The notes beneath the pieces are model-generated. The model was not told the DNA's origin and ran no database searches. It saw nothing but the letters and a program-made list of their open reading frames with translations. The position numbers and the translations under genes are program-made. A stretch of DNA of 64,000 nucleotides from Meridianimarinicoccus sp044221805 (GTDB lineage Bacteria > Pseudomonadota > Alphaproteobacteria > Rhodobacterales > Rhodobacteraceae): contig JBGAOK010000002.1 in NCBI GenBank assembly GCA_044221805.1, forward strand, positions 1 to 64,000, in the 5' to 3' direction. Of the stretch, positions 26,376 through 34,234 are shown piece after piece; positions within the stretch are counted from its first letter, which is position 1; each line of letters starts with the position of its first letter.

Positions 26376-27607
26376 GGGCTGGAAAAGCCGAGCGCGGCCA
26401 GGCCCGAGCGGATCTCGGGCCGGGCCATGCCAAGCCGCCACAACAGGCCGGAGCGATAGTTCTCCAGCCCGACCACGATCGGCCCCTGGTCGATCGCCAG
26501 CCGGCTTTCGGCCACCCAGTCCTGGTTCAGGCTGAAGGCATCGGCAAAGCCCGCCTCGCCGAAGATCCGGTCGCCCAGATCGTCATGGAAATGCCTGAGC
26601 GCCGCCATCGCCTCGCGCGGCGCGAAGGGGAACGAGGACAGCGCCGCGGTGGGCGTGATCGTCCCGGTATCCTCGGTGGGGGAATGGGCGGCATAGCCGG
26701 CGGGATCGTCGCTGGCGGTCAGGCCCCAGCACTCCGGGCCATAGCCGGCCCAGCCATGGGGGTTCCTGACGCACCAGGCCCGGTTGACCAGGGCATGGGC
26801 GCGGGCCTGCACGCCGTAATCCGCATAGGCATCGCGCAGGCCGCGCGGGTCGATCGCCAGGAACGGGTATTGCGACAGGAACAGCGGCCCGCCCCAGTCG
26901 GGGCCCAGCGGAAGGGTGATGCCGCCATAGGCGCGCCCGTTCAGGAAGGTGGGCGTCTGCGCCCAGCTGTCGTGATAGACCGCGGCCGGGATCGGGTGGC
27001 TGGGCGATCCCGCCGCCAGCACGAAGACCGCCATCGCCTCGTTCCAGCCGCGGATCGGCAGGGCATTGGCGGGCCAAGGATCGGACGGATGGCGGTGCCA
27101 CATCAGCTGGGTTCCGCCGCGCAGGTGGGCGTCCCATTCCACCGCGTTGAACCGCGCCGCGATCCGTGCGCCCAGTTCGGGGGTCTCGGCGAAGTATTCC
27201 GCCGCCGCCAGCAGACCGGTCATCAGGAAGGCGGTCTCGACCAGATCGCCGCCCACATCGCCGGGCATGAAGGCGATCACCCGGCCGGTCGCGCCGCTGA
27301 GGAAATGCGGGAACACCCCCCGGAAACTGTCGCAGCGGTCGAGGAAGTCGAGGATGCGCCAGACCCGCGCGGCGATCTCGCGGCGCGGACGCCAGCCGCG
27401 CTCGGCGGCGACGATCTGGGCGAGGATGCCGAAGCCGGTGCCGCCGGTGGTCACGGTGTCGGCCACGTCATAGCCGAAGGCGCCGGCGCTGCGTTCGCGC
27501 GCCATGCCGCTGCCGGGGTGGCTCCAGTCGGTGAAGTAGCTGGCGGTGGCCTGTGCCACCCGGTCGCGCAGGGCGGCGTCGGAAAGGCCGCGGGGGATCC
27601 GGGTCAT
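26354..27607 (-). CDS. GH144-like / PF10091 glucoamylase-family protein, probable beta-1,2-glucanase
   Basis: A 417-residue protein of the family first called glycoamylase (PF10091), which includes the GH144 endo-beta-1,2-glucanases and sophorose-releasing relatives. Diagnostic parts are ASYFTDWSHPGSGMARERS, TGGTGFGILAQIVAAERGW, the Glu/Tyr-rich CWGLTASDDPAGYAAHSP, TITPTAALSSFPFAP and the C-terminal IDQGPIVVGLENYRSGLLWR. There is no signal peptide, so it should act in the cytoplasm, unlike many secreted members. The start at 27607 overlaps the GH3 stop in ATGA. With GH3 it could break beta-1,2-glucan into glucose. Confidence 0.85.
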   Translation of the reverse strand: MTRIPRGLSDAALRDRVAQATASYFTDWSHPGSGMARERSAGAFGYDVADTVTTGGTGFGILAQIVAAERGWRPRREIAARVWRILDFLDRCDSFRGVFPHFLSGATGRVIAFMPGDVGGDLVETAFLMTGLLAAAEYFAETPELGARIAARFNAVEWDAHLRGGTQLMWHRHPSDPWPANALPIRGWNEAMAVFVLAAGSPSHPIPAAVYHDSWAQTPTFLNGRAYGGITLPLGPDWGGPLFLSQYPFLAIDPRGLRDAYADYGVQARAHALVNRAWCVRNPHGWAGYGPECWGLTASDDPAGYAAHSPTEDTGTITPTAALSSFPFAPREAMAALRHFHDDLGDRIFGEAGFADAFSLNQDWVAESRLAIDQGPIVVGLENYRSGLLWRLGMARPEIRSGLAALGFSSPYLDLIA

Positions 27608-29853
27608 GCGACCCACCAGATCTCGGCGGTCTCGGCGTCACGGCTGTTCGCGCCCAGATGGACCAGGAAGGTGCCGGGATCCCAGACCATGGCGGCGCTG
27701 TCCAGCGACGGCGCCACCGGATAGCTCAGCATGTCGACGGTGATCTCGAAGCGGACGAGCCGGGTCTCTCCGGGGGCAAGGCGGATCTGGTGGAAGTCGA
27801 CCAGCTGCCGCCCCGGCCGGGTGATCCGGGCGATCGGGTCGGACAGGTAAAGCTGCACCGTCTCGACCGCGGGTCGGTCGCCGCGGTTCGTCACCGGCAC
27901 GCTGATGGCGATGCGTCCGTCGGGGCCCGCCGCCTCGCCGGCCGAGATGTCCAGCCCGCCATAGACGACCTTGCCGTAGCCCAGCCCGAAGCCGAAGGGA
28001 AAGGCGGCGCCCACCGCCTCGTCGGGCAGGTCGAGCCAGGCCGAGCGGAACTTCTCGAAGAAACCCCTGAACGGCCGGCCGGTGGGTTCGGTGGCATGGC
28101 TCAGCGGCACCTCGCCCGGGGCCGAGGGCAGCGTGACCGGCAGCCGGCCGACGGGTTCCGCATCGCCGAACAGGATGTCCGCCACGCCCTCCGGGCCGCC
28201 ATGGCCGCCGTGCCAGGCGTAGACCAGCGCATTGGCCAGCGCCGGCACCGGCCCCAGCGCCAGCGGGCGCGCGGCGAAGACCAGCACCACCAGCGGCGTC
28301 CCGGTCTCGGCCAGCGCCCGAAGCAGGCGGATCTGCCCCTCGGGCAGCACCGGCGCCAGGATCGAGGCGGATTCGCCCGCCGCCTCGCGCGCCTCGCCCA
28401 GGGTGACCACGGCGACATCGGCGCCGCGGGCGGCCGCGACCGCTTCGGCCAGCGTCGCGTCCGGGTCGCGGGGGTCGAAGGTCACGGTCTCGCCATGGAC
28501 ATTCAGGCGCCGGGCCAACCAGTCCTCGTCCACCAGGTTGGCGCCGCGGGCCAGAACCAGATCGACCTGCCGGGCACCCACCGCCTCGCGCAGCGTGGTG
28601 ACTAGGCCGGCATCGCCCGAGACCGACCAGGTTCCGATCATGTTCAGGCGATCCTCGGCGAAGGGGCCGATCAGAGCGATCCGGCCGCGCGGCGCCAGCG
28701 GCAGGATGCCGTCGTTCTTCAGCAGGACCACGCTTTCGGCCGCCGCCCGCCGGGCCAGCCGCCGGCCGGCCGCCCGGTCCGGCATCCGCTGGCGCAGATC
28801 GAGCCCCTTGTAGGGATCGGCAAGCAGGCCGAGCCGTTCCTTGAAGGTCAGCACCCTGAGGCAGGCGCGGTCGATCAGCCGCAGGATCTCGTCGGCGCTG
28901 AAGCGGATGGCGCAATCGGGCGCGGCAATGCCGTGGACAGCCAGATGCGGCAGTTCGCGCAGATAGTCCTCGCCCATCATGTCCATGTCGACGCCAGCAT
29001 GAAGCGCCCGGGCCACCACCATGGGCGCGGTGCCGAGGCCGTGGGCGACCAGCTCGGCCACCCCGGTATAGTCCGACACCACCAGCCCGTCGAAGCCGGT
29101 GCCCTGGCGCAGCCAGCCTTCGATCAGGGGCGCGTGGGCGTGCATCGGAAGCTTGTTCACCGCGTTGAAGGCGGCCATGACGCTGGCCGCGCCGGCCTCG
29201 ATCCCGGCCCGGAACGGCGGCAGGTAGACGCCGAGCAGATCCTCCCAGGCCAGCGAGGCATTGTCGTAGTCCCGCCCGCTTTGCGTGGCGCCGTAGGCGA
29301 CGAAGTGCTTCAGGCAGGCCGCGACCTTGCCCGGGCCGGCCGGGTCGTCGCCCTGCAGGCCCCGGGTCATCGCCACCGCATAGCGGGCGGCCAGCAGCGG
29401 ATCCTCGCCCGGACTTTCCGCCACCCGACCCCAGCGCGGGTCGCGGGCGACGTCGATCATCGGCGCATAGACCTGATGCAGCCCTTCCGCCGCGGCCTCG
29501 GCGGCGGCGAAGGCGGCGGTTTCCTCGACCAGCGCCATGTTCCAGCTCGACGCGAGGCCGATCGGCAGCGGGAACACCGTGCGGTGGCCGTGGATCACGT
29601 CCTCGGCGAAGAACAGCGGGATCTGCAGCCGTGACCCGGCCAGCGCGCGGTCCTGCAGCCTGCGGGACAGATCCAGCGACTTGGCCGCGAAGACCGCGCC
29701 CACCGCGCCCTGGTCCAGCCGGTCGCCCAGGGCGGTTGCCGTCCCAGTTCCCGTGGCCAGGCCTTCCCCGGCGGAGAGAAGGTTCAGCTGGCCGATCTTC
29801 TCGGCCAGCGTCATCTGCGCCATCAGCGCGGCGGCGTCACGGCGTGACAGCAT
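27604..29853 (-). CDS. GH3 beta-glucosidase (BglX type)
   Basis: A 749-residue family 3 glycoside hydrolase. The N-terminal barrel has MTLAEKIGQLNLLSAGEG, KHFVAYGATQSGRDYD and the nucleophile aspartate in GLVVSDYTGVAEL. The second alpha/beta domain starts near VVLLKNDGILPLAPRGRIAL. A C-terminal fibronectin III-like domain (from about residue 640, YGGLDISAGEAAG onwards) completes the BglX architecture. Unlike E. coli BglX there is no signal peptide, so the enzyme is probably cytoplasmic. Family members release glucose from beta-linked oligosaccharides, some preferring sophorose (beta-1,2). It overlaps the GH144 gene by 4 bases and follows the ABC gene by 42. Confidence 0.93.
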   Translation of the reverse strand: MLSRRDAAALMAQMTLAEKIGQLNLLSAGEGLATGTGTATALGDRLDQGAVGAVFAAKSLDLSRRLQDRALAGSRLQIPLFFAEDVIHGHRTVFPLPIGLASSWNMALVEETAAFAAAEAAAEGLHQVYAPMIDVARDPRWGRVAESPGEDPLLAARYAVAMTRGLQGDDPAGPGKVAACLKHFVAYGATQSGRDYDNASLAWEDLLGVYLPPFRAGIEAGAASVMAAFNAVNKLPMHAHAPLIEGWLRQGTGFDGLVVSDYTGVAELVAHGLGTAPMVVARALHAGVDMDMMGEDYLRELPHLAVHGIAAPDCAIRFSADEILRLIDRACLRVLTFKERLGLLADPYKGLDLRQRMPDRAAGRRLARRAAAESVVLLKNDGILPLAPRGRIALIGPFAEDRLNMIGTWSVSGDAGLVTTLREAVGARQVDLVLARGANLVDEDWLARRLNVHGETVTFDPRDPDATLAEAVAAARGADVAVVTLGEAREAAGESASILAPVLPEGQIRLLRALAETGTPLVVLVFAARPLALGPVPALANALVYAWHGGHGGPEGVADILFGDAEPVGRLPVTLPSAPGEVPLSHATEPTGRPFRGFFEKFRSAWLDLPDEAVGAAFPFGFGLGYGKVVYGGLDISAGEAAGPDGRIAISVPVTNRGDRPAVETVQLYLSDPIARITRPGRQLVDFHQIRLAPGETRLVRFEITVDMLSYPVAPSLDSAAMVWDPGTFLVHLGANSRDAETAEIWWVA

Positions 29854-29895
29854 GGGCCGCGGTCTCCCCCTTGTGGTCCCTGTCTCGCGCCAGAT

Positions 29896-31821
29896 CTACT
29901 CTGCCGCGAAGCGGGTGGGAACCATGGCCGGGCGGACCGGGCGGCGGGCCAGCGCAACGCCGTCGCGGAAGTCCAGCGTCACGCCATAGAACGGCCGGCC
30001 GTCGGGATCGATCGGGGCGGTGTCGCCATGGACCACGGCAAGGACCACGGTCCGGGGCAGGCTTTCGCGCAGGGTCACGAGGAATTCGGTCGCGGCCAGC
30101 GCGTCAAGCGCCGAGGTCGCTTCGTCCAGCAGCAGCACGTCGGGCTTGTGCAGCAGGATCCGCGCCAGCACCAGACGCTGCTTCTGGCCGCCCGAGAACA
30201 CGTTGCGCCAGTTCTTGCCGTGATAGAGCTCGTCCGGCAGCGCGGTGATGAAGGTGCCAAGCCCGACTTTCGACAGCACCGCGGCGACCCTCAGGTCATC
30301 GAAGGCGTCCTCGCCCGAAGGATAGCAGATCAGCGACTTCAGGCTCAGCCGGTCGGGCAGGTCGGGTTCCTGACCGGCGAAGAACAGCTTCGCCCCCTCG
30401 CCCAGGGAAATCCGTCCCTCGCCATAGGGCCAGAGCCCGGCGATGGCCTTCAGGACCGAGCTTTTGCCGCAGCCGTTCTGGCCGCGCAGGTGGACCCAGT
30501 CGCCGGGCAGTGCGATCAGCCGCGGCACAGCGGCGAAGGCCTCGCTGTCGTGGCCGCGATGATGCAGGCGCAGATCCTCGATCACCAGCGGCGCATGGCC
30601 GGTGGCGCGGAGCCGCTCGAAGCGACTGACGCCGGTCTCGGCATAGAAGCGGTCGCGCTCCTGCACCCGTTCCACGGCATCGGCCAGTTCGTTCAGCCGC
30701 GTCGCATGGGCGCGCAGCGTGGCGATCGCCGGCATCACGTTGATGAACCACGACACGTCGTTGATCAGCTCGGCAGTCAGTTCCGACACTGCGGTGTAGC
30801 TGCGAAAGGACAGGCTGCCCGAGATATAGGCCGGGAGGGCGGGCAGATAGGCCAGCAGCTTGGTGGACAGGAAGGCGTAGACCGAGGTGAACATCAGCAT
30901 CGCCGCCGACCAGACGTTCTGCTTGCCCCAGGTCCGGTCGACCCTGGCATAGAGCCGGTCGTTGACCCGGGCCTGGGCCCGCTCGCCGCGCGACGTGGCC
31001 AGTTGCGACACCCGGTGCAGCATGGTGCCCAGCTCGCCCCGCCACGCGCCGTCCCGGCGCTGGCGTTCCAGGGTCTGGCGCTCCAGCACCCGGCCGATCA
31101 TCCAGGCGATGGCGGTGACGGTGGGGACATAGAGCAGGACCAGCAGCGCGATCAGCAGGGCGGTGCCGTAGATGCCGGGGGCCAGGTCGACACGCTCGCC
31201 CATGCCGGGGCCGAAGGTGGCCGTGAGCCAGGCCGAGACCTGCCCCGCCCAGCGGTCCAGGGCGGGGACCGGCTGGCTGCGTTCCAGGATCGCCTGGGAT
31301 ACGAAGCCGATCGAAGCGATGGCACCCCACAGCCCCATGGCGAGCCCGATCAGCCCGCTGTAGAGCCCGATGGTGCATTCGTCGATCCGCTGGTCGATGG
31401 CGTCGGGCAGGCGGGTGCCGTCGCTGGCCTCGCCCCGGTCGCTGAGCAGGTCGAAGGCGATCCGTTCATCGGCCAGGATCGCGGCGTTGAAGCGCCCGGC
31501 GAGCCAGGCCCGGGCCCTGCGGTGCAGGGTCGAGGACAGGAAATGCCGCAGCGCCAGTGCAGCCGAGCGGCCCAGGTAGATCGCCAGATAGACCGCCGCG
31601 GCGGTCAGCAGGGCTGTGCCGGGGTCGATCCCCTCGGCAGGCGAATGGAAACCGACGATGGCGGCAATGAAGTCGGCGCTGGCCGTGGCCGTCCAGACGC
31701 TGGCCTTGCTCAGAAGCGTGGTCACACCAAAGACGAAGGCCGTCAGCGCCCAGGCTTCCTTCCAGCGCTCCGACAGCCAGTAGGCCGAAATCAGGCCCCA
31801 GAAACTGCGCAACCCCGTCAT
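29896..31821 (-). CDS. ABC transporter, fused permease/ATPase (YddA/COG4178 type)
   Basis: A 641-residue half-transporter: an N-terminal membrane domain with about six helices (PF06472-like, with LPDAIDQRIDECTIGLYSGL corresponding to the NPDQRI region) and a C-terminal ATPase. Walker A is LRGQNGCGKSSVLKAIAGLW, the signature is FSGGQKQRLVLARILL and Walker B is PDVLLLDEATSALD. This class is related to SbmA/BacA peptide transporters; substrates are poorly known. The start at 31821 has GAGGTGG just upstream; the frame is open to 31857. It is the first gene of the ABC-GH3-GH144 operon, which suggests transport of glucan fragments, an inference from position. Confidence 0.85.
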   Translation of the reverse strand: MTGLRSFWGLISAYWLSERWKEAWALTAFVFGVTTLLSKASVWTATASADFIAAIVGFHSPAEGIDPGTALLTAAAVYLAIYLGRSAALALRHFLSSTLHRRARAWLAGRFNAAILADERIAFDLLSDRGEASDGTRLPDAIDQRIDECTIGLYSGLIGLAMGLWGAIASIGFVSQAILERSQPVPALDRWAGQVSAWLTATFGPGMGERVDLAPGIYGTALLIALLVLLYVPTVTAIAWMIGRVLERQTLERQRRDGAWRGELGTMLHRVSQLATSRGERAQARVNDRLYARVDRTWGKQNVWSAAMLMFTSVYAFLSTKLLAYLPALPAYISGSLSFRSYTAVSELTAELINDVSWFINVMPAIATLRAHATRLNELADAVERVQERDRFYAETGVSRFERLRATGHAPLVIEDLRLHHRGHDSEAFAAVPRLIALPGDWVHLRGQNGCGKSSVLKAIAGLWPYGEGRISLGEGAKLFFAGQEPDLPDRLSLKSLICYPSGEDAFDDLRVAAVLSKVGLGTFITALPDELYHGKNWRNVFSGGQKQRLVLARILLHKPDVLLLDEATSALDALAATEFLVTLRESLPRTVVLAVVHGDTAPIDPDGRPFYGVTLDFRDGVALARRPVRPAMVPTRFAAE

Positions 31822-31970
31822 ACACCCACCTCGCTGGCGGATGCGGATACGGATCATCTGTCCGCGCAGGCCCGAAGCCTCGCGCGCGCCGAAACCGGTC
31901 CGCGATACGCCATGATGTACCTGTGTCTTCCACCGCTCGGTTGACCCGGGCGGCGCTACCCCTTGGATTA

Positions 31971-32001
31971 ATTATTCGGCAGGTTTTGGCCGAATGTCCA
32001 A
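31971..32001 (-). promoter_or_regulatory. Possible promoter overlapped by palindrome ATTCGGC-N8-GCCGAAT
   Basis: On the minus strand TTGGAC (plus 31996-32001) and AATAAT (plus 31971-31976) are separated by 19 bases, a little long but acceptable. The spacer is almost exactly filled by a palindrome with 7-base arms, ATTCGGC at 31974-31980 and GCCGAAT at 31989-31995. A protein bound there would block the promoter. The start codon of the ABC gene is about 150 bases downstream. Confidence 0.45.
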
Positions 32002-32012
32002 CGGGATTTCGA

Positions 32013-32033
32013 TTCGGGATTAAATTTCCCGAA
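32013..32033. repeat. Palindrome TTCGGGA-N7-TCCCGAA
   Basis: Perfect 7-base arms at 32013-32019 and 32027-32033 around an AT-only 7-base spacer. The TTCGG/CCGAA ends are shared with the palindrome at 31974-31995, so the two may be binding sites for the same regulator, centred about 38 bases apart. Confidence 0.55.
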
Positions 32034-32071
32034 CATCGTGTTCCCGCGCTGCATCTGCATACAATATGTAG

Positions 32072-32086
32072 TGGTATGGAATACCA
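32072..32086. repeat. Palindrome TGGTAT-GGA-ATACCA
   Basis: Perfect 6-base arms with a 3-base centre, 34 bases beyond the opgH stop. The TGGTAT/ATACCA arms resemble operators of GntR-type regulators (TTGGTATACCAA class) though the 3-base centre differs. No regulator gene lies next to it. Confidence 0.5.
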
Positions 32087-32119
32087 GTATCTACGAGGCC
32101 AGCTTCTGGAACATTCAAT

Positions 32120-34234
32120 TCAGCCGCGCTGCAGCGGCGTCATAACGCCGCGGAATCGCGACTCCTGGCCGGCTTCGACCAACAGGTCGGGGCTTCCAAG
32201 CAGCGCCACAAGCTCGGTCCGGGTCAGCCAGGACACCGCTTCCTCGGGGGTTGCGGCCTCGGCGATCTTGGCCCGGGCAGTGATCCGGTCGAGGCTGCGG
32301 CGGCCTTCCGACCCGTCGGTCGGGTCCGAGGCAAGGTGCCGCTGCAACGCTTCGGGATCGCGCAGCAGCCGAGCGGGGGTCGTGTCGGCGACCTGGCGCA
32401 GCGCCGGGCGCAGGGCGGCGGCCCGGCGGGCGACCGCTGGCGGACGGCGATCCTCGGGGATGTAGAGCAGCGTCAGGATGCCCTTGTCCGCCCGATGGCC
32501 ACTGGCCCGGGACAGGACCGGCGCAAGGATCAGACCCAGCAGCACCGGCGAGACCCAGACCAGCTGCTCGGGCGCGAACCACAGCACCGCGACGGCGCAG
32601 ACCAGACCGGCAAGGGCATGCGGCCAGTGCTTCCGGACTGCCTGCGCCCAGGACATCTTCTCGGCGTCGCGGCTCTGGGCCGACCAGCCGCTGTCGCGGC
32701 CCGACAGGATCTCGAACACCTGCTGGACCTGGAACAGCATCAGCACCGGGGCATAGAGCGCCGACAGGACGACCTCGACCGCGGCGCCGCCGAGGATCCG
32801 GCGCGCGCCGCCGAAGTCCCGGCGCAGGTCGGGCTTGGCGAGGGCCCGCACCACGCCGAGGATCTTCGGCAGGAACAGCAGCGCCATGGACAGGACCAGA
32901 AGCCACATCATCCGCTTGGCATCGAACACCGGCCAGTTCGGGAACAGCTGCGGCGTGTCGCCGAAGTATTCGCGCTCATAGAGCAGGCTTTGTGCCGTCA
33001 GCGCGGCCCCGGTGGCCAGCAGCGCCAGCCAGATCGTCGACATCAGGTAGGAGCCGATTCCGATCAGGAAATGCGCCCGGTTCGACATCGCCAGCCCCTT
33101 GGCGCCCACCACCTTGATGTGCTGCAGGTTGCCCTGGGCCCAGCGACGGTCGCGGGCGGCAAGGTCCAGAAGAGTCTGGGGCGAGCCCTCCCAGCTGCCG
33201 CCAAGGTCGGTGTCCATGCGCACCTGCCAGCCGCCGCGGCGGATCAGCGCCGCCTCGACGAAGTCGTGGCTCAGGACATGGCCGCCGAAGGGCATCCGCC
33301 CCGGCAGTTCGGGCAGGCCGCAGCAGGCGGCGAAGGCGCCGACCCGGATGATCGCGTTGTGACCCCAGTAATTGCCGTCGAGCCCCTGCCAGGCCGACAC
33401 GCCGCGGGCGATCAGCGGCCCGTACATCCGGCCGGCGAACTGCTGCACGCGGGCGAAGATCGTGGTGCCGCCGAACAGCACCGGCACGGTCTGCAGGATG
33501 CCCAGCCGCGGCGCCGCATCCATCCGCCTTGCCATCCGCACGAGCGTGCGTGGGGCCATCAGGCTGTCGGCGTCCAGCACGATCATGTAGTCGTAGCGCC
33601 CGCCCCAGCGTTCCACGAAGTCGCGCAGGTTGCCCGCCTTGCGGCCGGTGTTCTTCGGCCGCCGGCGGTACCAGACCGGGGTTACGCCGGCCAGCGCGGT
33701 CCGCAGATGGGCGAAACAGGCGGTCTCGCGGACCCAGACCTTGGGGTCGGTGGTGTCGGACAGGATGAAGATCTCGAACGCCGCCCCGACGCCCAGATCC
33801 GCCAGCCCCTCGCCCATCGCCTGCAGCGCGGCGCAGGTGGCCGACGGGTCCTCGTTATAGACCGGCATCAGCAGCGCGGTGCGCCCCTTCGGCGCGACCA
33901 GCTTCTCGTCGTCCCGGTGCTGGCGCGGTGCCAGCACCGACACCACCCCTTGCGTCGCCGAGAGGGCGATCCAGCCGAAGGTGATGGTGAACAGCGTCAG
34001 CAGCAGCCCCTGCAGCGGCGTCGAGGTCTCGTTCCCGAATACCCGGGTCATCTCGGCATAGCCGTACCAGGCCAGCAGGGCCGCGCCGCCGAAGGCGATC
34101 AGCCGGGCCAGATAGACCGTCGGCGCCTGGTGGATCGGCATCACCTTCGGCGCTTTCGACAGCGACTGCGTCGGCATGTCGAGCGGGGCTTCGGGCGGGG
34201 TCGCCGTCAGGGAAGGCGGGCGGGCGACCGTCAT
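32120..34234 (-). CDS. opgH: Osmoregulated periplasmic glucan glucosyltransferase OpgH
   Basis: OpgH (MdoH) is the inner-membrane GT2 enzyme that polymerises UDP-glucose into a beta-1,2-glucan and moves it to the periplasm. The 704-residue protein has N-terminal helices (VYLARLIAFGGAALLAWYGY and a second near residue 85), then the catalytic domain with LMPVYNEDP, FILSDTTDP, YDYMIVLDADSLM, GGHVLSHDFVEAALIRRGG and RDRRWAQGNLQH (the QxxRW-type motif). C-terminal helices follow. It is shorter than the 847-residue E. coli protein. Its start overlaps the stop of opgI by 4 bases. Order opgG-opgI-opgH equals that of R. sphaeroides. Confidence 0.95.
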   Translation of the reverse strand: MTVARPPSLTATPPEAPLDMPTQSLSKAPKVMPIHQAPTVYLARLIAFGGAALLAWYGYAEMTRVFGNETSTPLQGLLLTLFTITFGWIALSATQGVVSVLAPRQHRDDEKLVAPKGRTALLMPVYNEDPSATCAALQAMGEGLADLGVGAAFEIFILSDTTDPKVWVRETACFAHLRTALAGVTPVWYRRRPKNTGRKAGNLRDFVERWGGRYDYMIVLDADSLMAPRTLVRMARRMDAAPRLGILQTVPVLFGGTTIFARVQQFAGRMYGPLIARGVSAWQGLDGNYWGHNAIIRVGAFAACCGLPELPGRMPFGGHVLSHDFVEAALIRRGGWQVRMDTDLGGSWEGSPQTLLDLAARDRRWAQGNLQHIKVVGAKGLAMSNRAHFLIGIGSYLMSTIWLALLATGAALTAQSLLYEREYFGDTPQLFPNWPVFDAKRMMWLLVLSMALLFLPKILGVVRALAKPDLRRDFGGARRILGGAAVEVVLSALYAPVLMLFQVQQVFEILSGRDSGWSAQSRDAEKMSWAQAVRKHWPHALAGLVCAVAVLWFAPEQLVWVSPVLLGLILAPVLSRASGHRADKGILTLLYIPEDRRPPAVARRAAALRPALRQVADTTPARLLRDPEALQRHLASDPTDGSEGRRSLDRITARAKIAEAATPEEAVSWLTRTELVALLGSPDLLVEAGQESRFRGVMTPLQRG

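Larger units (their letters stand above)
31822..32119 (-). promoter_or_regulatory. Regulatory intergenic region between opgH and the ABC-GH3-GH144 operon
   Basis: About 300 bases, AT-rich in its middle (31960-32095) and with no gene. It contains three inverted repeats (31974-31995, 32013-32033, 32072-32086) and a possible leftward promoter. Both flanking operons read leftward, so this is where the degradation genes could be separately switched on. Confidence 0.65.

Noticed and set aside
26376..27724. Continuation of the GH15 frame across the opposite GH144 gene
   Set aside because: Beyond about 26330 the translation loses all GH15 similarity and mirrors the GH144 gene; the frame stays open only because of a break in GH15.
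30028..31944. A 638-codon rightward open frame opposite the ABC transporter gene
   Set aside because: Antisense shadow; Gln/Arg/Gly-rich without domain features.
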